Positions 10,054-24,300 of a stretch of DNA of 64,000 bases are shown piece by piece. Both the position numbers and the translations under genes were made by a program. Positions within the stretch are counted from its first letter, which is position 1, and each line of letters begins with the position of its first letter. A model generated the notes under the pieces. It was not told the origin of the DNA. It saw nothing but the letters and a program-made list of their open reading frames with translations, and did no database searches. Source of the stretch: Lineus longissimus (taxonomy: Eukaryota > Nemertea > Pilidiophora > Heteronemertea > Lineidae); assembly GCF_910592395.1 (NCBI RefSeq), contig NC_088313.1:16944437-17008436 (forward strand). Reading direction: 5' to 3'.

Positions 10054-13000
10054 CAATCATAAAATCGTTGAAGAAAATTTCTGTAACAAATTCGAAAATG
10101 AACATCATCTGACAGAAAAAGTTTCTAAGTGCAATAAATTTCTCATTAATGATCGCTCCTCTTTTCATCATTCTAAATCAGCCCCGACGGATCAACTTGG
10201 CATAAAATGCGCCATTTTCTTCAAATTAAAAATGATTCTCATTTCTGGATGATATAATGACGAAATTTATTGTCACTTACATTTGATTAAAGCATTCAAT
10301 ATTTAAAGATGTTTTGCTGGATATTTTTTCGTTTAATTTCATTAGTGCCTGAATTTATATCAGACAAGGAAATGGGTTTGATATATCAGCTGTGTGTTAA
10401 AGGGAGGTTGCCTCTGAGTTATGATTGTAGATATATCGTCCATGTTCAATTCATGGACTGTTTCCAAGCCTTTGAAATAAACGTTTCGCTGTGAGTCACG
10501 TTTAAAAAAAGGATTGCAAGAATGACAAGATACGATGATTCTTTAGAAACCTTTAACATTGTATGATAGTAGCAGTGGCGCCATGTTTCTGGAGAAATCA
10601 AACATTTCTTTAAATTTTCTTCGTTTTCCTTTGTCATATAACCGTTTTGGGTTCAGGTTCAAATACTTGTTTTGGGTACCTAAATTGCACAAGAACAAAT
10701 GATGCATGTTGGCGGGCGTTGGAGAAATGTATTGAACATTTAGGCAACACATCACGCGTACGTCAGAACAATGATACCCTCGAACCTTCGTGGTGATGTT
10801 GATTAAATATTCCCTAACAGAGACATACACGTGCATGCGAAGTACGTGCTTGGGTACAGATGGTAATTTAGACATGTTAGAAGGAAAATCACTGGTTAGA
10901 CGAGCGTGCGTGGCCGTGCTCCAACCGTCTACTTAGGTATGCACCATGAGGTTTGCGAGTTCCTGGGGCGAAATAGAATGATAAATATTTAAGTGCAAAA
11001 CCTCCCAAATGTCTTGGCTATGAGGATCAGCACTCAGATGACCAGAGGACTGGATTTTTCTGTCATTACGCTTGGTTTGATGATTTGATAGCCACAAATG
11101 TAATATTCGCAGAGAACCTAGATGGAGCACATAAGATGAAACCACCGCAGTCAAAGCAAACTATTCATCATTTAGCCTTGTTGCGTGCATGGTGGTGTAG
11201 CTCATCCTCAATGTGATTGATGAATGACGTGTTGATCAGTTGATGCAGAATGCAGGTAACTGATTCTGTGATTTACTGCCCATGGGTGTAAGAACATTTT
11301 GCATTCTTGAAATATAAAGTTTGTCGTAAATCATGAAAACGCACTAAGCCACCAGTTAGGATCCAGACATAACATTGTGGATCTTGGTCGCGTTGAGGAA
11401 GAACACGTGGTCTACCCATTACAATTTGCTTCATCAGTATTAAATCAAAGCACTGAGGTAATGAACGGATACATCATATTCTACCGATTACAAGATGCTT
11501 CATCAGGAAACCAAGTTCTCAACGAATGAATAATTCATAGTTTGCTCGTTACACTTTGCTTTATCGGTACAGAGAAGTTGTCAATGAAGGACAGATTCGA
11601 TTTCTAATCCGGTATACTGAGGTAACGAAACAAAATAATGCGTCCGATTCTACCCATATACAAGTTGCTTTTACACCAAGCTTTGCAAACCAACTCATGT
11701 ATATGATATATGTACCTCTTTGCCTAAAAGTGTTAACCTCATATGTTATTCTGCGTCCTGTAAACCTGCTCCCTCGCCCCTTTCATGTCTTACTAATTGT
11801 TTATTGCGGCTAGCCTGTCCTGGATAATTAACAGGAGGCAAGCGGGTCAGAGGCTAATAGTCTGGGTCTTCCTTTGACATTTACTATGCTAGTAATGTCA
11901 CTGGATGAGTAGCTCAACGTTAATGAATAGATGGGTGACTGTAGCATGCCAGTACGTGTGTGCATTCCATCCAAAAGAACTGCAATTTTGCGTAGGTTAT
12001 ATTGACACTACAAGAGACATTTGTTCTAGTTGATATTGGAAACTAGTAAGTGATCGATAGACATTAAGTAACCCCGAAATTACCACAAAGGAAGATTTTG
12101 AAGGGGAAAAGAACGATAAGGTCACGATTTGCTTGAGGTTTTGCCCGTGGATAGTGTTTTGCTGTGGAGGCTAGACAGATTTGACTTCTAATGAAATGGG
12201 AGTGTTCTCTATTCTATGACTTCCAGTTTTAGGTTAAAGTGATTATATCCGGGCAATTTTGTTGGGGTGTTGTTATTATAATCAAACACCATGTTATCTT
12301 TCCCTGGGCAAATGAGTAATGAATAGGATGACTGTTTTGTGTTATCAGCGTAACATGGCCTTGGTCTACTCATATGAGTCTAATTGAAAAAAAAAAACAA
12401 CGGGGTATAGAGGTTTTTGGTTTTCACAGTCCACAACATAGACTTAAAGAATCTTACGAAACTTAAAAATAGATTATTTGCATTGAGGGGAAATAACACT
12501 TTTTAGACGTTCAACCTTTGAAGGCTGACTTCAATTGCCTTTACAATTCAGATAGTCTCTTACACCAAATAGCTTGTGCTGAATTCATTTTTTTAAACTC
12601 TACAAACGCAGCAAACTCGCAGTAAACGAGTAGACCTAGTCTAGTGGTCAAAGGCAATATTTGTCTGAGGTCGGTTTTCTGGATAAATTATTATTATCAA
12701 TTAACTCAGTAGATCACTTGTTCCTTCACATAGTCACGAGAATCACCAGCACTGGGAAATGAAATGGATTAAATACAAAGCTAGAAGGACAAAGAAAAAC
12801 AATTAAAGTGATTTATCATTCTCAATAAACATCACTCTTTGATAAATGTTATTATACCGGTGCTTCATATTTTTAGTAGTTCCAACAGAGAGATTTATTG
12901 TGCATGGTCAAACAAATCTCTAACAGTTTTCGAGAGTGTAAATACGTCAGCTTGAGAGAGGAAAAAAAACTCTATCAACAAGCGTGAAGCCTTTCCAACG

Positions 13001-16000
13001 GTGATTCAGTCATAGCTTGTGAATAATGATACTACGATATTGTTGCCACAGTTTTTAAGAATAAAGTTACGCCAGGGATATTAAACTGGTCCGGATGAAT
13101 AAACTAATGTGTCATGCGAACAAAACATTATAAGGATTGTTATATATGCCCATATAACTATAAACTCTTGAACAAGGACTGTTATATGTTTCCATCCGTC
13201 TGTAAACTTTTGAACAATGTTTGAAGAATGGGGCAGAGAGGGACTTCATCCGTTGTCACACCAGCATGTCTGTGTCGTTGATAACAGTAGGAACATCAAG
13301 CAGTGTGCAAAGGTAACATTTAGAATTAAGAGTTGACTCTAATACCTTGACTTGGACTATGTGACTAAATTATAAATGATGTCTGCCGTAGCACCACATT
13401 TCCTATCAATTCTTACCTCCTAATGAGCGAGATTGAGACTGCTCATAACCTAACTGTGGTGAGACTCGATGTTATTATCATCAGACAATTATCATTAATG
13501 AGACAAATGACAGTGGAATTGTTCATCATCCTTTATTCACGTGTCCACATGATACCTATAATAAGTGTAATCACGGAAACTGTTCATAGGGCTTTAACAG
13601 CTTCTGTTTCCAACACATAAGAAAGGTCAGTCGGCTAACTTCCGAAAATAGGGATGAACATAAGAAATTATTAGACCGATGTGCTGATAAATCGGCCCTC
13701 AGTTGACACCATGCGGACGGGGCAGGTGGTATCATCGGTCGTTGATTGACAACATAAAAAGGCAGGCTTCCCAACTCCTTCACGAGCTACGAACTATGAA
13801 CTACGAAGGTCTGTCTGGTCATCACGTCAAGTGCTAATGCATTCACGCAAGAATCGTAGATCATCTTCCACACGTAGTTGTTCAAAGAATCGGGAAAATT
13901 CTCAAGAATACATCGACAAAGATTATAATCATTTTCATATACATGTACTTCGTCGTTTGTGGCCTCGAACTGCTAGCAGAAGATAACGAAGGCCATCTAT
14001 ATTACACCGCGCATACCTGCCCAGTAGTTTTCAGTTGATAAACTTCGCTCTTGATATTTCAAACCCCTGGTCTGAACGAGACTCAAACCTCGGACATTAG
14101 CCATGTTTCCATCTCGAGGTTAGGTATTCAGTAACCATCGAAAATCTGGCCATCAGTAAAATCTACATTCTCATTCACTATTTGTTGAAAAACTCTCAAC
14201 CATCTAGGAAATTTGAGAAGTAACCCCCTATCCAAAAACACATCGCATCAAAATTATCATATTACAAATTATCTGGATAGCAAACTAGCTGAACAAATTA
14301 TCTGTATTATTTTCATTAGGATAGTTGATATGATAATTACCTGACATCGAATAATCCAAATTAGTGCTGATATGAGTGCTGCAATTAGTCTGATTTCAAT
14401 AGGTTGACATACCCTCCTGACATAAGAGCCGAAAGGTGAAATGACCCGTACCGCAATATACAATAGAAGTGAGCCTGAAAGGTTGTCATCAGTGTGTACA
14501 TTAATGAACGTGAAGGTATATACTGTCTCAGTAAAAAGAAATCGTTCAATTTCTTCAACAGCATATTGATTGGTTAAACATGTTTAACAGCAGCAAGTTG
14601 ATAAAGCCAATGCCCCAGTCTCATTGACGTGACCCCACCCCTTACCACACAAGTTCGGCATCTGTGTTGCATGTCCTGAAATGCGCTCCTCATGGTTTAC
14701 AGATTGTTGAGCAAAACATCGTTTCACCCTTATTTCGAACAAGTATTCCGAAAAACTTCAGCGTGATAATGTTTACCACAGATATGGGTGGCATTTAGCT
14801 CCCGGCACATGTTTGAAACTGGTTACAACTGTGCTAATGAAGCAATAAAACCTAATTTTCATGACAAGCAAATCAATATTGTGACATGTAATATCAAATT
14901 ACAACTGCAACAACGTTATTCTTTCTATTGTTAGCTAGATCATTAGCGCCTTGATAAATTTACATATTCATTTTTTCTCGGCCACTCGGATGATTGATTC
15001 TGAGACAACAAACTCAACACGTCACAATTTCCAATTGAATTGAAAAAAGCGACACATTTCAATCCGTATTTACACATTAAAAATTGGGAAATTTCAAGTT
15101 TGATTACACATTTCAAATTAAGGAAGAACGAACCTGACCTTATCAACAACCATGTGCTTCTGTATCAGTGCAATGAATCCATGACCTCATAATTATGGTG
15201 AAGACCAAGGGAATCGAGCCCAGAATACTGTCGTGCAGCACCGCTGAGTTTAGAACCCACCGCGTCATGGGGAAACATGAATAACAGTAATGACCGGTAA
15301 ATGATTTTGTTTGAGTTTTGTATTAACTGAACCGCCGTGTACATGTAGGTCAATAAATGCATCTGCGAGTCTTAATGCATCGCCCAGGAATTCATTGAGT
15401 GAAATTTCTGAAAGTCACATTCCCTCAACTGTTTCATTGATTTTTGCCTCATATTTTGCAATAAACCTGTTTGACAATCGATGATTGTGATATCATTGAT
15501 CAGGTTCTGGTACCCGCCTCACTGGTGTTCACGTATCATATGTTCGCATCATTATCACTTCATCATCGTTGGTATGATCATGATTGATTTAACATCGGAA
15601 ATATTTTTAACAGTTCCAGGGGATGTTGGTGCAACCAAGGTGAAGTGTCACGTAGCACTGAAAAAAGATTACACATTTTTGCAACTCCGGGAGCGATATA
15701 ACAGACATTAATGCCATAAAAACGAAATTGATTTGGATAGAAACGTTCATTGGTTGATGAGAACACTTGTTTGTATGTTCATCCATAACCGATGTAATAG
15801 GGATCTTATACCTAGGTTTGGTAGTCTGTGGGAAAAGAGGATCAGCACGTGCGGCAGTGCTTGTCATGTCACGCCGCACAACATCCAAATAATGCAAAAA
15901 ATGCATACAATGTAGAATTCCTGTGAAATAACGTCAAATGCCATTTAATGAAAACAGCCCGAGATCACTTAAATAGTCTTGCCAAAGCCACCCCTTAGAA

Positions 16001-16090
16001 AAACTATAGATTTTATGATTTTTTTGACTCAAATATAATTACAAAGTTCCCAGACATTAGAATCGATGCTGATTTGTATAACAATGTGAT
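10054..16090. other. Non-coding region, no gene recognised
   Basis: AT-rich sequence with scattered short open frames lacking any family signature. An 11-base A run lies near 12387. At about 14060-14110 the minus strand resembles a tRNA T-arm, but I could not find the remaining tRNA parts. Confidence 0.45.
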
Positions 16091-16156
16091 TAGACTTGTG
16101 AAATTGACACAATATTGGAAGGATAGACTTCTGAAATTGACACAATATGGGAAGGA
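16091..16156. repeat. Tandem duplication of a 33-bp unit
   Basis: Two head-to-tail copies (16091-16123 and 16124-16156) differ at about two positions. The unit begins TAGACTTGTGAAATTGACAC. The low divergence points to a recent local duplication. Confidence 0.9.
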
Positions 16157-17401
16157 GTGTCCAATAATGTTTTTGTCACGTCACCTATCAATAAGGCAGT
16201 CAGTATTGACAGCTAACTTATACTTTTAGCGAAATGAAAAAAATCGAATGATAATTGGACCTGAGGGTACGTACGCTCAGTGAAGATGAAGAACTCGTGG
16301 TAATTTGACGGTGGTTGAAGATCCTAATATGGATCCCACTAAAAAAGCGTGACTAGTTGATGCCATAAAGGATGTTTTGTCGTTATAAGAAATATATAAG
16401 AGGGTACAGTTATGTCCGAAAGACATGTTGTAAGATAAAAAAACAGTAATCCGTTAACAGAACACACGAGGGTGTTTACTAGGGGTATATAAAGATACTT
16501 TAAAGTTTGTTCTTCCCCAAATCATACGATTTCAAAATTCGTTTCATCACATCAATCACGGACTTCTATCAGAGAATACCTCTCTGATTCTTTTTCATGG
16601 CATTGTACAAAACATCGGTTATTTTAATAGTAAATTCATAGGACATTTCAAATATAACTCTGACCTGTCATAACCAAGGGTATCAATGAAACTGCTTTGA
16701 GAAAAAAGGGTGTTTCATCTTCAATAGGTGCTGTATTTAGTTACGTCAGTAACTTCAGTTTGCATCGCAAAGGCAGTTCCTTTGAAATTACCCTCTTTTA
16801 CGCTTTCTACCGTTCACATGAAGATAAGATGAATCCTGAGGCCCTATGCTATATAAAACCGGTTTGTTTATATCAATGAGTATTTACTTTGAAACCTGAG
16901 AGTATTCCACCTTTGGGGCGTCTGAAAACTTTGATATCCTCAGTATCATCTCGATCACTTCAGCTACAAAACTTTTCTTACGAAAGAGCAGTAGATATTT
17001 CATAGATTTGAACAAGTGTGGATTTTCTTCTTCAATGCTTGATAAAAATGTTTATAACAACAGTCAAGCTATTAGAAGCAAAGTCTGATTCGTTTCATTT
17101 TCTTTAGTATGATTGGGGAGTTTTTTTCAAAACGAATATCTATTAATCAGGTTGTGGAAACATGGAAATATGGCACTTTTACCCGCAAAATTCGCGAAAC
17201 TGTTCTGATACGATATCTAAAATATTGTGCACAACCAAATGTTTGTACTGATAAACTTGACGAAGGAACTCCTGAATTTTGACTTGTTGATACTTATGGT
17301 GCAATGACTTCTTTTCTCCAGATTTCAATCAATATTCTCCATGAAATTGGTTTTTCAATTCGGTCATGAAGGACGTCTTCAAACTAAGTTTTAATGAACT
17401 A
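16157..17401. other. Non-coding region, no gene recognised
   Basis: AT-rich. The open frame at 16697-16879 is short and has no family resemblance. Nothing else is assignable. Confidence 0.45.
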
Positions 17402-17487
17402 CTTGCTTTTGGTCTTCTTTCGGCCGAGAAGTAGAGTTTACACAGACTGGTATTCATACAAGTAGTGTATTTTCTGATAATTATGTT
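17402..17487 (+). repeat. Copy B1 of a duplicated segment, left of the insertions
   Basis: This stretch (through TCTTTCGGCCGAGAAG and TTTTCTGATAATTATG) is repeated at 18211-18309 with moderate divergence and a small indel. It is the left remnant of an older tandem array (B-A-B-A) that was later split by the elements between 17488 and 18122. Confidence 0.8.
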
Positions 17488-17490
17488 TAA

Positions 17491-17660
17491 GGAATTGAAC
17501 CCGAGGCGGAGGACCTTGGTTGAGTTACCAAGACACTCTCGGGTGGAGCTAAAATACAGTCCAAACCCGAGCCGATAGGCGAGGGTTTGGACGAAATTTT
17601 AGCTCCACCCGAGAGTGTCTTGGTAACTCAACCAAGGTCCGAAGCCGAGGGTTCAATTTC
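17491..17660. mobile_element. Fold-back (long inverted-repeat) element, about 170 bp
   Basis: The two halves are inverted copies, with a perfect 45-bp core: 17511-17555 pairs with 17596-17640. Outside the core, GAACCC and GGGTTC ends also pair. The arms and loop also carry short GC-rich motifs (CCGAGGCGGAGG, CCGAAGCCGAGG) that repeat in direct orientation, so they break the pairing. A TA lies just outside each end (17488-17489 and 17661-17662), consistent with a TA target duplication. The extent of pairing is seen directly; that it moved as an element is inferred from its position inside a split duplication. It carries no protein. Confidence 0.65.
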
Positions 17661-18122
17661 TATTCTAAAATACCTCAAACTTAAAAAGATAGGCCACGAA
17701 ATAACTTGAATATGTGCGAATTTGGCAAATTCCATCCATCGCCTGCCCGGAGCGCCGGTAGCGCCGTTGTTTACATTATGTTACGGCAGCGCGTATAGGA
17801 AGTCCGGATCGGCTCGCTCAAGTGATGCTAAAATCCGCGCAAATGGGCTATTTGGAGCGTTTTTCTCAGCAAATATGTGTTGTGCTCATTAAAAAACTTA
17901 GGGTGGTTGATGCTTCCTTGGCTGATTTGTGTTTGAAGCAGTGTTTTGAGAGCCTCAAACTTCTGAAGTGAGCTGTGTGCATGGTTTCCACATTTTAGTG
18001 CAACCCGAGGGAACTTTGGTAGAGCATCTTGGTTGCGTGTCCAAAACACTCCACTCTCAGAACGAGGCTTATGCATTTTCCATTTAAAAGTTGACTTTAC
18101 GGTACCAAGGTATTTTAGAATA
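17661..18122. mobile_element. MITE-like non-autonomous DNA element with TA ends, about 460 bp
   Basis: Bounded by TATTCTAAAATACCT (17661-17675) and its exact complement (18108-18122). Read as a TA duplication plus a 13-bp terminal repeat, this fits a mariner-type or similar TA-targeting MITE. The interior at about 17730-17840 is rich in CpG compared with its surroundings, as expected of a younger insertion. A minus-strand frame at 17828-18076 (82 codons, ATG start) has no transposase motifs that I can recognise. It abuts the fold-back element and together they separate duplicate copies B1 and A1. A short palindromic match by chance is possible, but the flanking duplication supports insertion. 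Confidence 0.55.
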
Positions 18123-18396
18123 CCTAACCACGTCAGTTAAATATCAAAAGAAGAGCTGAACATCCCCAGGAACATTTCTAAATGGCGAGATTTGAGAATT
18201 TTTAAAACCACTTACTTTTGGTTTTCTTTCGGCCGAGAAGAAGTAGAGTTCACACGGACTGTTTAACACTGGTATTCATATAAGTAATGCCTTTTCTGAT
18301 AATCATGTTACCTTACCTCGTCAGTCAAATATCAAAAGAAAAGCTGAACATCCTCAGGAACATTTCTATGACGAGGTTTGAGAATTTTTAAAACCA
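18123..18396 (+). repeat. Tandem duplicate segments A1-B2-A2
   Basis: A1 (18123-18210) and A2 (18310-18396) are near-identical; both contain AAGCTGAACATC- or GAGCTGAACATC-type sequence and end in GAGAATTTTTAAAACCA. B2 (18211-18309) lies between them and matches B1 at 17402-17487. The original unit was therefore about 190 bp in tandem. No coding frame runs through it. Confidence 0.85.
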
Positions 18397-21300
18397 ATTT
18401 CTACATAGAGCCGAGAGGCAATATCAGTTATACGATGACAGTTAACTCGGCATTTAATGGCTGTGACTTCGTTCAGCTCTTCATCAGTTGCACCGAGCCT
18501 GAAGCAGACTGACATGAAAGGTGAAGAAAAAACCGTGGTGTTTTTCCATCAAATACTGGTAAAGATATACGGCTTACATTATGGTTGATGATGCTAGTAG
18601 TACAATGTTCCAATTTAAGTACAGGAGGTATATTTCTGATGATAATCACCAACAAGTGCTGTCTTGGCAACACTTTCTTTGATCAAGAGTGTAAAACAAA
18701 AATACGTGTAAAAGTCTGGTCTTCAACGACCCAGTGAATCATCAGTGGCTCTGATCGGACCTTTAAACCCCTTCTCGACCAGAGTCTGATTTTATTTATT
18801 CAGTGTTTAATTTGTTTATGTGCTGGAGACCATTGTGAGAACCCATTGAGATAACTGCAGACCCACATTAGCCATTTGGAAATTTCCATGACATTTAATT
18901 TCATTCAAAAATCAATCATGACATCAATGAAGTGATAAAAACAACCTAATACGGTTTTATATAAAGTTTCAAATTGCATTTAGAAATCTTACCTGCAGAG
19001 GGGCATGTAGTTATTAGCTTCATTAGAATGTCGATGTGGGAGTCATTATCACAGCCTTGAGGATTCCATCAGATTTGCTTCTTTACCCTTTAAAGTTCAA
19101 GTTCAATAAAAGGAGCATCTTAAGATGATTAAAGCTCATGCTCGACGTGCATTTGTAAAGTCTGCTTTTTTGATTTTTAATTTCAGTAATCTGTTGAAAT
19201 TAGCTTCCTTCACACGTAAATGTAGTAAATATTTCTTACCCGGTATTTAAGTTTTAGATTTTCTTCTTCTTCTGCCATACTGTTGTCGTAAATGGCCTGG
19301 CTTCAGTGCCACTTTTTGATATCATCATTATTTCAAAGGCGGCTAGGTTCCAAGATGAAACTAGTGCATAATAGTTCTTCGCCCTTTATCTATTGACGCT
19401 TAGATGAGGTTCTAAGCATACTCTGACATAATTAGAAAGGGTTGTTTTGGGTAACTCCTGATATGATGTCTCGAAACATATCTTTTCAAACAAATGACTA
19501 AAATATGTATTCATGATCAGCCCAGTTGAGTGATAAGTTGGGATTCAGTTCTAGATGAGCATTTATGTAGATACAAGCACTTGCTCATAAAGCCTAGTCT
19601 TATATAGATGTCTAAGCCATCCCCTGTCGATGGGATTGTCAGTGTTATTTTGTCCCGGGAGGGGCAGATAAGCTGTCAGTGGTCACGAAAGCTAGGGGTT
19701 TCTTCCGCAAAGGAAGGTCGGGGTCCTGGATGATCCTGTCGAACGTGATGTTTCTTTCGTGTCAAGATGTTAACAATGTAGATGATTTGCTCCGTTCATG
19801 ATAAGCGTTACAAAAGGAACCAATTAGTCATATGATTTGGCAATACCCTAGTGGTCTTCAATGATGTCCCCAGGGGAAGGGACAGGGACCTATTATCACC
19901 GATTACATTAAATAACACGCACCCACGATGCGTGCATAGTCGACTATCATCGGTTTCACGTGAACTAGTATAATATCATGACACAGTGAAGTCGATGAAT
20001 GTTTCTTGCACACTTTTTGTCCGCCACTTTCATATAAGGTTTTCCTTCAACTTTCATAATCGGTAAAACATAGTATATAGTGGTGAAAAATGCAAATTAG
20101 TTTCATCGGCCAAAATAGAAAGTTAAGATAAGGTTTGAGAATTGATTAGGCAATGGAAATATTTCATCATCGTGGAATAATAGACCACATCCTCTGCTAC
20201 TTTAAGATGGACATTTTCGCTGCATGTTTAAAATTAGGTGAGGGCGGCGACAAGAAGCACACCATCATTGCTCCGTAGATGATTGCCAATTTGCAATTTG
20301 CACTATGTTGATTTCTTATTGCCTCAAACGGGTTAGTTTCGACCAGCAAACAAAAATACCCAAACTTGTTATACTTACCAACAAACGCCCTACTGATGAC
20401 GTCATAAGATTGATGACATCCAACTGTCAAGAGCAATCAGCGTTTCCGAATTCGAGAATAAAAGTCCTTACACGGGTCTTTACGATAGATGTCTCGCTTC
20501 CAACAAATTAACCCGAGTCTTTATCTTCATTTTCCAAAGTTCTTGAAATAATGCCCTGGTACATTCCCCCTTACAATTTGTTTTGGATTAAACTGATAAA
20601 GTTGAGAATACGAGCAATTCTTCACCTAATACAATCGTGTTTGCAGTATCCGTAAAAGCTGTCCAGTTATTCTTGATGACAGTCACACATGTTGCACATT
20701 GTATTCTCCGACCAATTGTTAGGTTGTCAATATCTAAATAGACCGGTATTCTTTGATGCAGTTATCAAACCACAGTTCGCAATCCAGGGACTCCATATGC
20801 GAGTACACGATAGACTGAGAGCGGTTTGGTTTATTCCGTGTGACCGTTGTGATAGTTGCCACGTAAATGATGCGATAATGTGAGATCGTTGATAGCCTGG
20901 ATCGAAATCATGTATTGTTCAAATAGTTGCCAAGTCATGCTGCGGCAAGTCAAGTTGGAGTGAAACACGCAGTGAGAATACCAGGACTGTGCAATATTTG
21001 CTGAGCAGCAAGTTGGTTATCAAAAAGAAATATTTTGAATGGTTATGTGGGAAAGTAGGGTAAAACGAAGCCTTACCTCGTTTGAGGGGTATCCAGCCAA
21101 GTCACTTCTTGTAAGCTAAAGGTTGTATCTAACGTATACGCAGATGGCTTGCATAATGTTTAAGCTCATATTTCAGATGCACCCCAGTCTTTACATGAAA
21201 TCTGTAACAACACATCAGTGTAATGGTCCGCTCTATGTGGAACATAAAACCAACTGGGTCAGATTAAATCACACAAATCAGTGATATACATCTTTTCTAT

Positions 21301-24300
21301 TCTACAATACATCAGCATTCTGCCTATAGTCCCCAGTTAACAAAGTTACTCCTCGAGTCGTTGGAGTATCATGTCACTTAATATTTTCATCGATATATTT
21401 AACCCGATTCTTGAAAACTCATGATATTTCATTTAATATGTTATTGCACAGCATTTGTGACTAATTGTTTTTAGGTGGAATCAAAATATCATAAACAATA
21501 CACATCATTAAATGATTCACCGGATACATTGACAGCAATATGTGTGAAGAAATTGTTTTGATATTTCAACAACTTTGAAACAGATATGATAATTACGATG
21601 AAAGCACACTACCTATAAACTCCCCATTTAAAACAGTTTAGGCATCAAAACAATTATTTCACAGGATTATCTATCAAAGTACCAATATGGACCCTAGATT
21701 GTGAAACCTCGCCGTCAACATTGATGTTTTCTTAATCTAGGCGTGGTGACCCTGTGTCACAACTCATATCTATCAATTCAACTATTTATTGATGTCCCCA
21801 AAGGCAGTTTATGAGAGAGCAAGCTATGGTAATGGTAGACTATTGACTTGTATCATGTGGGCGTAAACTCTGTAATTTTCAGTCTCACCAGCCACTCTCG
21901 AATGAGAGGTTTTTGATGTTTTCAACAATTTAAGTGTTAAGTCACATCAATTCAAAAATGCACGTTGTATTTTAAATAGTGCCTAATCGGGATATTTAAT
22001 CTATAGTTAGTTTCCCAGTTCCCTCATATTGGGCCTGTCAGTACTATTGATTTGTCTTTTGTGGGTGTAAGTCCTAATCACGTACAGATGCGTCACTGTA
22101 GTATCAAATGACCATGAAATGTAAACTTGTAAAATGTTTCAGCCTCTTTATTTTGGCAGATTTACATTTACATTTTCACGTTTTTACCATAAACCCTGCC
22201 ATGAAACGGGATAGTCGGCACATTTGTTTCCCTCTTTCCAGCAAAGACATTTACCATATTCGCCGGATTCCCTAACAGCACCGGTCAGATGAAATGCGTT
22301 AATGGTATTTGGTTTGATATTCTGAAGGTGCTAATGGACGGCAATTGCAGCACCTGTGCCCCTCCTACATAACCTGGAAGTTGTTGTTTGATCTGGAGGA
22401 GGCAATTATTTCTTTCTTTTCTTTTTTTATGCCAGGCGTCATCTCTGGGGTTTTTTAGCAACATAATATTGACCGAGGGAAAAGTTATCATGACCCCGTT
22501 GTCTTCCTCATTGATCCAATAGATAAATATGTCTGCTGTCTAGGATAGACTTTTCTTGCCCAGTTCTAAAAGGGTAATGACAATACTCTATCTTCGCTAT
22601 ACAATGATTAGAATGATACTTCCTCTATAAAAATGCCCTTGTTAACTCTTATAGTTCTGTTTCCATAACCTATTTGCTTGCATAGTTGCAGGCAACAATG
22701 AGAAGGTGTTGTCATTGAAGGTGTGAGTCGAAGTGGCTATATTAGGGCCTACTAGTATATTGATATATGATGACGAGCTTTAAAAAAAGATTCGTAATCA
22801 TTTGCTATCGGCTGTTTCTTCACGTCGATGTACATATATCTTTTGCCCTGATCAACAAGGGCGAGGGTGCTTTGAAAGTACTCCTTACATTTTGCATTTT
22901 GATCAACTACACTCGATAAAACGAAATGCAAATCAAAGATTATTTTTAATTCCAAATCTGCAGCAGCGCATACATGTTGAAATGGAATGGAATGATTTCT
23001 TGTCGGGAAATCAGCGGTCTAAAACAATTGTTAAAGCTTTTAATCAATTATTGCGATGGAATTAAATCCCTGACGAGATTACTGCTTTTGTTAAAAGTTG
23101 ATTTCTACTTCTTTTTGAATGCGCTTTTAGAGAGTCTACTGAACAGGACAGCTCTACTCATTTTTAAGTGTTTCCTCGATCGATATGCAAGTGCGGTATT
23201 TTAAGTATCTTTCGTTCTTAACCTAACAGGCTAATGTCTGTGAGTAACTCAGTGGCTTAAATTGCTGGTGTTTACACCATCTAGTGTTTAAAATATTGTA
23301 CAAAACCAAATTAAGATAATATTAGCACAGTATATTCCTTTTCTTAGGAGAGTAGCGTATTTCATCAATTTAGCCACTGGATCGAGGTGTGAACTGCAGC
23401 CTGACATAGAAAGAATCTAATATCCACAATGATGTTTCACCTAATATCATTCACAACATTTATAAACAATAGCTTATGGAAAGCAAACTCATGGTTGTTA
23501 CACGTATTGATGTCATTTACTTGCCCTTTTTCTTTACATATATGTGACATACGATTCATGCCATTATGCTGAAATTTGATATGTCGAACTATTTAATCTA
23601 AATCACGTACACGTAACAATATACACACATAAAGCTTACCATATGTTTTTTTTGAGTTATGTGCTTGAAACGTCTTCTAAAACATCATGAGCAACTCCAT
23701 TATTTAGAGTGGCTGATGTCGTGAATATAATTGTCGTAGTGATTATTTCATTCACAATTTATTTTGCAGTGAAACGTGCATGTGTCTGGCCTAGTTATGA
23801 GCACACATAACTCCCAGTTTCAATAACCCACTAATTAGCATAAGATTTATCAGTGCAGTTTTAAATCTCACTGAAAGTTGTTGATGGAGGCTCAACACTC
23901 CCCGTGTATTAATGATTTCTTGAAAAAATTCCCGGTACATATCGGTGATTCAATATGTCAAATTGACACATGTCGGATAGATTTTCTATTTATCATGAGA
24001 GTAGAGAAAGCTGTCACAGAGCACAAAGGCCTGTCTTCCTTGTGATCTCCGCAACATATTCTTGGGTTAACAAGATGATTGTTTTGAATTGGAAGAGACA
24101 CATGGGAAGCCAGTCTGACCAATTGTTGAACTGATGACTATCAATTGGTGTCTGGTTTGCATCACCACATACTATCACTCAGAATCACATAAAGCAGGAC
24201 AATCTTAATGATGGATGTAGGTTTTATGCCTACAATAAATTCTGGCCTATCTCGGCAAAAGCACCCCATATATCTCATCCGTATCATTTGTATAATCGGC

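Noticed and set aside
14050-14120. tRNA-like T-arm on the minus strand (GAGGTTTGAGTCTCG)
   Set aside because: No box A, acceptor stem or anticodon arm could be fitted at the right spacing.
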